Of a DNA stretch of 39,032 bases, positions 22,069-28,385 are shown one piece after another. The position numbers and the translations under genes were made by a program. This DNA comes from a virus. The notes under the pieces were generated by a model. It was not told where the DNA came from. It ran no database searches and saw only the letters and a list, made by a program, of their open reading frames with translations. The DNA is taken from positions 1 through 39,032 of the IMG/VR virus record IMGVR_UViG_3300025010_000138. The stretch is one strand, 5' to 3'. Each line of letters opens with the position of its first letter. Position 1 is the first letter of the stretch.

Positions 22069-22138
22069 AAAAAGAGGGCCGTTGCCGACCAAGTTTCCAA
22101 TTGTCCGGGTGAATAATATGCTAAAGAGCCCTCTTTTT
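22069..22138. terminator. Long-loop hairpin, terminator or structured RNA
   Basis: The 11-bp arms AAAAAGAGGGC (22069-22079) and GCCCTCTTTTT (22128-22138) flank a 48-nt loop. Inside, on the minus strand, a smaller pairing CCG..CAA / TTG..CGG is possible. Both strands end in a T-run, so it could terminate in both directions, but such a long loop is unusual for a simple terminator and suggests a small structured RNA or attenuator. Confidence 0.5.
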
Positions 22139-22139
22139 T

Positions 22140-22562
22140 TCATTGTTTAAGTTTAAGTTCAACTTTAATCATTTGTTCTTTATTGGTGTTATATATGCTA
22201 TCTATTCGGTAAAGAATTGAATTACCCAGGCGCAAAATAGTTTCATCATCAATTTTCTCATCACAAGTAATTATAACTGAAGGGATTTTTACAAAAACCG
22301 GATCGTCTAATTTTCTAATCTCAAACCAAACTGGGTAAACTACAATGCATGTCATTAAATCCTTATATGTAATTACATCGTCAATAATAATAAGTTTGGT
22401 TTCATGATTTAAAACGCGAAAAGGGCTTTTCTTAAATATTTTTTGTATTTCTCTACCCTGAATAAATGCCACACTTTCCGGACTATAATTCTTTGCCATT
22501 TCAAGCGCCATTTTTGATTTGCCTGACTTATTTTTACCTGTAATAATTACTGCTTTTTCCAT
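22140..22562 (-). CDS. Single-domain P-loop NTPase
   Basis: A 140-residue protein: MEKAVIITGKNKSGKSKMAL is strand 1 plus Walker A (GKNKSGKS), and HETKLIIIDDVITY is Walker B. Two more hydrophobic strands follow (CIVVYPVWFEIR, PSVIITCDE). The layout matches the smaller cassette-borne protein at 11557-11838. The fold is close to small phage or plasmid ATPases of unknown client. It ends 1 nt from the hairpin, which probably terminates or attenuates this message. Confidence 0.75.
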   Translation of the reverse strand: MEKAVIITGKNKSGKSKMALEMAKNYSPESVAFIQGREIQKIFKKSPFRVLNHETKLIIIDDVITYKDLMTCIVVYPVWFEIRKLDDPVFVKIPSVIITCDEKIDDETILRLGNSILYRIDSIYNTNKEQMIKVELKLKQ

Positions 22563-22567
22563 ACTGT

Positions 22568-22765
22568 TTAATTTAAGTTTACACGTTTTACAAATCGGCC
22601 ATTAATGCCGTACCATATAATGCCGCATTTTAGCACCACAAATCCTTCGGTGGTGTTTATGCCGGCAACTACCTCGGGCTCGCTTGAAATCATGCTGCAT
22701 TTAATTGTATCGCCTTCCTGTAGTTCGGCAATACTGCATTCTTTATAGTTGGTTTTTTCTTTCAT
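22568..22765 (-). CDS. Small hypothetical beta-rich protein
   Basis: A 65-residue protein from the ATG at 22765 (MKEKTNYKECSIAELQEGDT...); the frame continues to a TTG at 22777. IAELQEGDTIKC, then VVLKCGIIWYGING, resembles a small SH3-like barrel. It overlaps the membrane peptide ORF upstream by 23 nt. Function unknown. Confidence 0.55.
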   Translation of the reverse strand: MKEKTNYKECSIAELQEGDTIKCSMISSEPEVVAGINTTEGFVVLKCGIIWYGINGRFVKRVNLN

Positions 22766-22847
22766 TTCGCTCTTCAATTTTTATGTATATAATGCCGGCA
22801 GCAATTACCAGCAGAACAATTAAAACGCTTATGAGTTTTGCTTCCAC
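22743..22847 (-). CDS. Possible 34-residue membrane peptide (GTG start)
   Basis: The ORF starts with GTG and reads VEAKLISVLIVLLVIAAGII then a charged tail (KIEERNERKNQL), a textbook single-span peptide. It fills the gap before the next gene. Support is limited to this composition. Confidence 0.35.
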   Translation of the reverse strand: MEAKLISVLIVLLVIAAGIIYIKIEERNERKNQL

Positions 22848-22860
22848 GGTTAATTAGTTT

Positions 22861-23082
22861 TTAAATTAAAAGTCGTATTGGATATACTGCTATTTCAGCA
22901 GAAGGTGCGGCACACTCCTGAAGGTCTTTTTCAAAATCATTAAGGTTTTGATTTTTCTTAACGCCTAACCTGATGATGAATGCATGCACTGTAATTCCTT
23001 TGTCGGTTGTGCCTTCCCATATTCTTGCCGGGATGCCGTTTAGCTCAACTATTGTTGATGTTGATTCGATGGTGATTTTCAT
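22861..23082 (-). CDS. Small hypothetical protein
   Basis: A 73-residue protein, beta-rich in the first half (KITIESTSTIVELNGIPARIWEG). It starts 2 nt after the LuxR-type gene stop and is surely co-transcribed with it. No motif is recognised. Confidence 0.58.
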   Translation of the reverse strand: MKITIESTSTIVELNGIPARIWEGTTDKGITVHAFIIRLGVKKNQNLNDFEKDLQECAAPSAEIAVYPIRLLI

Positions 23083-23084
23083 AG

Positions 23085-23630
23085 TTATTTATTTATTAGT
23101 GCATTTTTATATGCGTAGTTAATTAAGCTTGCCAGGTTGTGGATGTTAAGTTTTTTGAATATTCTTTTCTTATGATTTTCAACCGTAAATGGAGATATAT
23201 AGAGCCTGTCACCTATTTCAGCAAAGTTGAATTCCTGTACCAATAATTTTGTAATTTCAATTTCGCGCTTTGTTAATTCAAGATTTAATTTAGGGTGGCA
23301 AATCACATTTTCGTCGTTACAGAACCCCCCGCGTAAAGGGCAACGAACATGTTCCAGGTTAAAATTCCAATCGTCGTCAATGTCAATAACATTGTCGTGA
23401 AGGCTACCATTGCATTTCCAGTGGCGAAGCACTTTACGGAAGTTTTTATCTGCACATTTTTCGTATAACTCGTTTAGCCTGGCAACTTCTTCAGGAAAAT
23501 CACGTTCAATAATTTCAAGGGTTTTTTCAATAAATTCAATTTCTACAGGCGAGAAATTAACATAAGTATCTTCTTTCAGATTATGAATTACGATGCTGGT
23601 TTGCGCTTCGTTAGCAAATAATTCAATCAT
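23085..23630 (-). CDS. LuxR-type HTH regulator with cysteine-rich linker
   Basis: A 181-residue protein. The C-terminal LuxR/GerE helix-turn-helix covers about 118-175 (LTKREIEITKLLVQEFNFAE, then ISPFTVENHKKRIFKKLNIH). The N-terminal part is not a receiver domain. A cysteine-rich segment RCPLRGGFCNDENVICHP just before the HTH could bind a metal. It shares a TAATG stop/start with the gene before it. As the second gene of the early operon it may activate later phage genes, including those with palindromic or periodic operators in this window (inference). Confidence 0.82.
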   Translation of the reverse strand: MIELFANEAQTSIVIHNLKEDTYVNFSPVEIEFIEKTLEIIERDFPEEVARLNELYEKCADKNFRKVLRHWKCNGSLHDNVIDIDDDWNFNLEHVRCPLRGGFCNDENVICHPKLNLELTKREIEITKLLVQEFNFAEIGDRLYISPFTVENHKKRIFKKLNIHNLASLINYAYKNALINK

Positions 23631-23869
23631 TATGCAGTCGTTTTTTCAGGTTCAGGAAAAAGTGTTTCAATCGGCTCATTTCTGTAGTTGGCAATGATCT
23701 GCTTTTCAAGCGCATTAAAAGAATTGTTTGCCAATTTGTAGTAGAAAGTTGAAACCGGCATATTATCCAATAAGGTGCAATACTCTTTAATAAAATTTGC
23801 AACCTCCTTTTTCTTTTTTTCGTGTAGACTTTTAAAAGTCATTTTTTCCATTTGATTCGTTTTTTCCAT
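23630..23869 (-). CDS. Small early protein, possible Cro-like regulator
   Basis: A 79-residue protein, helical (TFKSLHEKKKKEVANFIKEY, NMPVSTFYYKLANNSFNALE). The second segment can be read as a helix-turn-helix. It is divergent from the XRE repressor and is the first gene of the leftward early operon, the classic position of Cro. The other possibility is a small unrelated early protein. Confidence 0.55.
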   Translation of the reverse strand: MEKTNQMEKMTFKSLHEKKKKEVANFIKEYCTLLDNMPVSTFYYKLANNSFNALEKQIIANYRNEPIETLFPEPEKTTA

Positions 23870-23895
23870 TGATTATTTAGAATTTTATTCTTAAT

Positions 23896-23973
23896 ATTAG
23901 AATACGAATCTAATGGAAGTATTCCGTAAAAACAAATTTTTTCCGTATTTATTATGGAATATTTCTGTAAATA
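23896..23973. promoter_or_regulatory. Divergent operator region between repressor and early operon
   Basis: It contains ATTAGA-N7-TCTAAT (23896-23914) and two direct 22-bp repeats with palindromic centre TGGAA-n-TTCC/TTTC (23911-23932 and 23952-23973; 16 of 22 identical). Repeated dyads between a repressor gene and an oppositely directed first gene are the expected lysogeny switch, with repressor and Cro-like protein competing for them. Confidence 0.6.
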
Positions 23974-23981
23974 TATTGCAA

Positions 23982-24362
23982 ATGACAGTAAATGAGAGAT
24001 TTAAATTAATCAGAAATGAAACTGGATTTACTCAAGAAGTTTTTGGAGAAAGCATAGGTCTAAAGCAATCAAATATTACAGACATAGAGAGAGGGAAAGC
24101 ATTTCCTAACTTCAATATTATGGAAATAGTCCATAAAAAATTTAATGTAAATCTCAATTGGTTAATATGTGGAACAGGAAAAATGAAGATTGAAAATTCA
24201 AGTTTAGATGTTTTGGATGAATCGGGGAGTCAATATGGTAACCAGAATGATTTAATTGAATGTTTACAGGAAAACAGGCAGTTACAAAAAGAAATACGAA
24301 GTTTTATTGAAAACTGTACTTGTGATGCCGTAAAAATGGCTAAAAGCAAACAGGTTTCTTAA
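23982..24362 (+). CDS. XRE-family phage repressor (CI-like)
   Basis: A 126-residue protein from the ATG at 23982. Upstream in-frame ATGs exist (23913) but they would place operator repeats inside the gene. The HTH covers about 5-60: RFKLIRNETGFTQEVFGESI, then GLKQSNITDIERGKAFPNFN, followed by NLNWLICGTGKM, a typical ending for this subfamily (as in phage repressors without a peptidase domain). There is no LexA-type autocleavage domain, so induction must occur by another route, such as an antirepressor. It is probably the maintenance repressor of lysogeny. Confidence 0.87.
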   Translation: MTVNERFKLIRNETGFTQEVFGESIGLKQSNITDIERGKAFPNFNIMEIVHKKFNVNLNWLICGTGKMKIENSSLDVLDESGSQYGNQNDLIECLQENRQLQKEIRSFIENCTCDAVKMAKSKQVS

Positions 24363-24496
24363 AAATTAAGTATATACGGCCTGGCCTGTTAAGTGAAAAA
24401 CAGGTACAGCAATAAATTAGAAGAGATAATGAACAATGCTGTTGGTATAAAACGCATAAAACAGGAAATTATTTAACAACCTAATAATCGAATAAA

Positions 24497-24865
24497 ATGG
24501 AATATATATTAAATGAATTTGCCGCTATAATAAATTTTGTAATTGCATTAATAATTATTATCACATTTTTTGTTTTAGCCTACCGTATTAATGGCATTAA
24601 AAAAATATTAGAAACGTCGTTTTCAGATAGCACTCCTGAGGGATTGAAAAAATTGTCTGTAAAAGAAGAGTTTAAAGGCAATATTGATAAAGCAAGAGAT
24701 TATTTAATGGAAGCCTTATATTATGAGATTAAAAAATACATGATTGAATTTGAAAATGTAAAAGATTATCAAAAGTATAAAGACATTGAAAATATAATGA
24801 AAAAATATACCTTAAAAATGGATAAATACAAGGCACCGGTTCCTGAAATAAAGGATTTTTTTTAA
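24497..24865 (+). CDS. Lysogeny-module membrane protein
   Basis: A 122-residue protein with one long N-terminal membrane segment (about 8-30, FAAIINFVIALIIIITFFVL) and a charged helical C-terminal domain. It is oriented with the repressor and integrase and so is likely to be expressed in the lysogen. Such genes often give superinfection exclusion or lysogenic conversion, but that is inferred from position. Confidence 0.68.
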   Translation: MEYILNEFAAIINFVIALIIIITFFVLAYRINGIKKILETSFSDSTPEGLKKLSVKEEFKGNIDKARDYLMEALYYEIKKYMIEFENVKDYQKYKDIENIMKKYTLKMDKYKAPVPEIKDFF

Positions 24866-24874
24866 GAACAGCAA

Positions 24875-25048
24875 CAGACACAAATAACCATAAAAACATT
24901 AACAGACAATTCAGACAAAATGTAAGTAATTGATAATTAATTGATAAAGATAAAATGTTGCGTCCCCTAATCTCCACAACTTCACGCAACTTAAACAAAT
25001 ACAGGTGGTTGCGAGTGTCTGAAAAAAATCAGACACGCTTTTCAGACA
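24875..25048. promoter_or_regulatory. Repeat-rich region before the integrase, candidate attP
   Basis: Five copies of CAGACA (24875, 24903, 24912, 25030, 25043) and an inverted copy TGTCTG (25016) surround an alternating series GTTGCG (24957), CGCAAC (24985), GTTGCG (25008). A perfect 8-bp hairpin GTGTCTGA/TCAGACAC lies at 25015-25036. Between the first two GTTGCG-type sites is TCCCCTAATCTCCAC, which resembles the 3' end of a tRNA or tmRNA gene, a common phage attachment core. The repeats may be integrase arm sites. Confidence 0.35.
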
Positions 25049-25097
25049 AATTAGCGGTTTTTATAGTGTTGGGGAATGCTTCTAAAAATCGCGAATT

Positions 25098-26297
25098 ATG
25101 AGAAAAGTTATTTATGTTAAGCCTGAACTAAAAGATTGCTCCGGCGATCTTTCAAAAGCTTGGTATGTGGAATATTCATATCGAAATCCAAAAAATGACA
25201 GGCTGGGGCGTTTCCGTATATATAAAGGATTAAGTGATGTGGATGCTTCCTTAAGAAGGAAAAATGCAACCAAAATAATTAAGCTGTATAATGAAAAGCT
25301 TATAAACGGATGGTCGCCTTACGAGCCCGAAAACAAGGTTTTTGAAGATCAGTTAGAGTACCACAATATTGCCAGGATATACACCCGGAAGCGCATGAGC
25401 AACCAGTCGGTTAAAATTCATTTTTCAGCTTTCCTTGAAGAATGTAAATTGAAGATATCGCCAAAATCATACGAGAGCTATCAGAGTAAAATAAGGCTGT
25501 TTGCACAATATATTGAATTGCGCAAAAAAAACATGAACGACATTAGCGATTTGACAAACGATTTTGTAAAGTCTTTTTTTGCCTGGATAATTAAAGAGCG
25601 CAACCTTGATAAAATTACGGTGTTGAAGTACAAACAAAACCTGAATGCCCTGTTTAAATATTTGCTCTCGAAAAAGCTAATATTCGAAAATCCGGTTTAC
25701 AACATACCTATTCCGATAAAAAAAGTTGACAATAAAGCACAGGAATTCTTAATAGAGGACAGGCAGCAACTTCTTCAATTAATTAAAGCGGGAGATCCGC
25801 AGCTTTATCTTGCTTGTTTGTTTCAGTATTATTGTGCAACAAGGCCCGGAAGCGAGTTGCGATTGCTTAAAATTAAGCAGATAAACTTTAACGCCGGTGT
25901 GGTTTACATCCGGTCAACGGAAGCAAAAAACAACAATTCAAGAGTAATACAGTTGCCCGATAGCTTTAGTAACATCCTGAAAAAATACGGTATACACAAT
26001 TATAATAAGGAGTTTTATGTTTTTTCGAAGCTTGGTATTCCGGGACCAGAAGCACTGGGAAAAAATACATTGCGCAACCGGTTTAACCATTTTAGGGATT
26101 ACCTTGGATTAAGTAAGGATTATAAGTTTTATAGCTGGAAACATTCCGGAGCCGGGGCATTAGATGACATTAATATTCCGTTACGTGATATTCAAAAACA
26201 TCTTGGGCACTCAAGCCCTGGTTATACGGCTATATACCTCAATAGAAGAAGGGGGTTTAAGAATGAAAAGATAAGATATAATTTTCCGGATCCTTAG
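25098..26297 (+). CDS. int: Tyrosine recombinase (phage integrase), Bacteroidetes type
   Basis: A 399-residue integrase. The N-terminal arm-binding part (1-100) is followed by a core-binding SAM-like domain (about 105-195) and the catalytic domain. Catalytic residues: R249 in ATRPGSELR, a Lys in the beta hairpin (about 277), H349 in SWKHSGAG, H371 in LGHSS and the nucleophile Y380 in TAIYLN. The usual HxxR box is HSGA here, lacking the second arginine, as is common in integrases of Bacteroidetes phages and conjugative elements. It ends with a 4-nt overlap of the convergent tail gene. Confidence 0.93.
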   Translation: MRKVIYVKPELKDCSGDLSKAWYVEYSYRNPKNDRLGRFRIYKGLSDVDASLRRKNATKIIKLYNEKLINGWSPYEPENKVFEDQLEYHNIARIYTRKRMSNQSVKIHFSAFLEECKLKISPKSYESYQSKIRLFAQYIELRKKNMNDISDLTNDFVKSFFAWIIKERNLDKITVLKYKQNLNALFKYLLSKKLIFENPVYNIPIPIKKVDNKAQEFLIEDRQQLLQLIKAGDPQLYLACLFQYYCATRPGSELRLLKIKQINFNAGVVYIRSTEAKNNNSRVIQLPDSFSNILKKYGIHNYNKEFYVFSKLGIPGPEALGKNTLRNRFNHFRDYLGLSKDYKFYSWKHSGAGALDDINIPLRDIQKHLGHSSPGYTAIYLNRRRGFKNEKIRYNFPDP

Positions 26298-28015
26298 CAC
26301 TTAACAATTTCGCACTTTTTTACAACCGGTGCTTTATAGCGAAGATCTACCTCAATTTTCTTCACTAAATAATTGGTATTGCGGATCCTGAATTTCTTTT
26401 CCCAGGGAAAGTTAAACAACAAATACGATGGAAAATTAATCCATGTTTCGAAAGTCTGTGCCCGGTTGAGTTTCCAATCAACAAAATTTTTCCAGAGCTG
26501 CTCATAAATACCGTATGTGCCGTTAAATGAAAGCTGTAAATCGCCTACTTTATTATTGCCAAAATCAAAATTATTCCATGAACCAAACGGATAATCATCA
26601 TCGTTGCTGTCTTTTTTTAGTCCATGATACAGCAAATGTCGGTGCGCCATGCCAACTTTATCAATTCGGTATGGCAGGTTTCCTTTTTGACCTACCTGGG
26701 GAACCAGCCAGCTTCTTGCGCCATCCCGCACATCTAATCCAAGTGCTTCCCAGTTAACCGATGAATTGCCGGTTTCGAAAATAAGCATTGGTTGTGTGTG
26801 GCTGCTGTAATAGTCCTGGTGACGATTATATGCAAGTAAAACAAAATTCCAATCCGGCAGCCCTGATACTCCATCATAAGTTAATTGCATTTCGTAAAAT
26901 GCATTATTAAGCGTAAGAAGATAAACATCGTTAGGAGAAAAAGAGGTGGGGGTTAATAAAGAGTCAATTTCTCCTATAATTTTGTCTTTAAATTCGGTGA
27001 TATCCTTAAAATATGTTTCAATATAATAATCAAGGGTTTCCTGTTCTGATTTAATGGCCAGGCTTTCGTATTTTGTTTCGATAAGCTTTGTCATGCTTTT
27101 GCCGGCAATATTGTCTATCTCAATGTAATCGGGGTCGTTTAGAATTTCGTCGCCTAATAGAATTTTTACTTTGCCCGAAAATTCATTAACAAAAAAATGA
27201 ATATTATAGCGGTTGCGTATATTATTAATATAATTAATAATTGACAGTTCTGGAAGGTGTTTAGTGAGATAGGTTTTTCCGGTAACATACCCGGTTATAA
27301 TACTGGTATAATTACCTGAAGCATATACGGTTAAAATTGCAGTGGTGTTAAATTCGCATATTTTCTTTAAGTCTGCATGCGTTTTAAACCTGTTTTTTTC
27401 AACGGTATATCCGTTTTCCTTAAATATTTGTTCTAAAACATAGCCAACGTAAGGGAAGGGCGTTAATATTTCGAAAAATGCAGGGCTAATGTTCTGATAA
27501 ATGCCTGAAGGATAGTTTTGAAAGATAACGTTGTCCTTATAATCTATTTCGTAGCCGGTATCATCTGCAAAATTTTCGTTATGCACCGGAAACATAGCAT
27601 ATGCGCTGTCGGGATATTGCAAATCGAGGGTTGGAATAACGGCAGGAATATTTTGTTCACCGCCCAACGATAAATCCTGCAGCATCATGTTTTTTGTGCG
27701 CTCGTTAAAAGAACCAAGGCCCATACGGAAATACAGGTTAGCGGTTTTGTTGTCTGTTTTTTTTGCATAACAATATACCGGCCACATGTTGCCGCCCTGG
27801 TAACCAAGCGTGCCCTGAACGGTTACTGATGGAAGCCCTTTTTTGTCGGGGTAATTAATAAAGCCCAGGGCTTTGTCTAATTCTTTGGTTAATGGCAAAT
27901 TTAAGGTATATGAAAAAGAACCGTTTGTTTCGAAAAGCGGGTTGTTTAAAACAAACGGAATGGAAATGTCCGGCGGCAACGGTATGTTTTGGTTGTTTAT
28001 TTCGAGGATAAGCAT
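26294..28015 (-). CDS. Tail/baseplate protein
   Basis: A 573-residue protein beginning MLILEINNQNIPLPPDISIP, with many aromatic beta strands. The organisation suggests a distal tail or baseplate hub-type protein: an N-terminal beta domain, a middle section with FKENGYTVEKNRF, and a C-terminal domain with GIYEQLWKNFVDWKLNRAQT. It is the last gene of the tail operon, after the fibre gene and a small protein. The family assignment is from position and composition. Confidence 0.68.
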   Translation of the reverse strand: MLILEINNQNIPLPPDISIPFVLNNPLFETNGSFSYTLNLPLTKELDKALGFINYPDKKGLPSVTVQGTLGYQGGNMWPVYCYAKKTDNKTANLYFRMGLGSFNERTKNMMLQDLSLGGEQNIPAVIPTLDLQYPDSAYAMFPVHNENFADDTGYEIDYKDNVIFQNYPSGIYQNISPAFFEILTPFPYVGYVLEQIFKENGYTVEKNRFKTHADLKKICEFNTTAILTVYASGNYTSIITGYVTGKTYLTKHLPELSIINYINNIRNRYNIHFFVNEFSGKVKILLGDEILNDPDYIEIDNIAGKSMTKLIETKYESLAIKSEQETLDYYIETYFKDITEFKDKIIGEIDSLLTPTSFSPNDVYLLTLNNAFYEMQLTYDGVSGLPDWNFVLLAYNRHQDYYSSHTQPMLIFETGNSSVNWEALGLDVRDGARSWLVPQVGQKGNLPYRIDKVGMAHRHLLYHGLKKDSNDDDYPFGSWNNFDFGNNKVGDLQLSFNGTYGIYEQLWKNFVDWKLNRAQTFETWINFPSYLLFNFPWEKKFRIRNTNYLVKKIEVDLRYKAPVVKKCEIVKC

Positions 28016-28018
28016 TGG

Positions 28019-28369
28019 TTAAATAAATGAGATTGCTAAATTCTTACACTCGGTATAGACTAACATTTCCTGTTCTGTCAATTCATCTATGTTTATTATT
28101 GTAGAAAATGGTTGTGTGTCGTCAATAATCACTAATCTTTCTTGCGACCCATGCTGACTGTAATCAGTTTGCGCAACGCAATACTGTAATTCTTCACCTT
28201 GTGGTATTTTGCTAATTACTAAACTTCTAAAGCCTTCTACTACGTTTTGTTGTGCCTCGTTTAATTCACTAATCAGGTATTCAATACCTTCATGATTTTC
28301 TACGTCATCACCAACGGAATGGACTACGTCAAAATGATCTTTTCTTAATATAAAATTTAATAATTTCAT
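28019..28369 (-). CDS. Small protein between tail fibre and baseplate genes
   Basis: A 116-residue acidic protein with no motif I recognise. It sits 16 nt after the tail fibre gene and 3 nt before the baseplate gene. A fibre-assembly or accessory structural role is possible by position. Confidence 0.62.
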   Translation of the reverse strand: MKLLNFILRKDHFDVVHSVGDDVENHEGIEYLISELNEAQQNVVEGFRSLVISKIPQGEELQYCVAQTDYSQHGSQERLVIIDDTQPFSTIINIDELTEQEMLVYTECKNLAISFI

Positions 28370-28385
28370 GCTTTTTATTTTTTAA

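Noticed and set aside
24396-24479. 27-codon plus-strand ORF with a GTG start between repressor and membrane protein genes
   Set aside because: Very short, with no recognisable features; the spacing alone does not support it.
24729-24998. Minus-strand ORF over the membrane protein gene and int upstream region
   Set aside because: It lies antisense to a better-supported gene and crosses the repeat-rich region.
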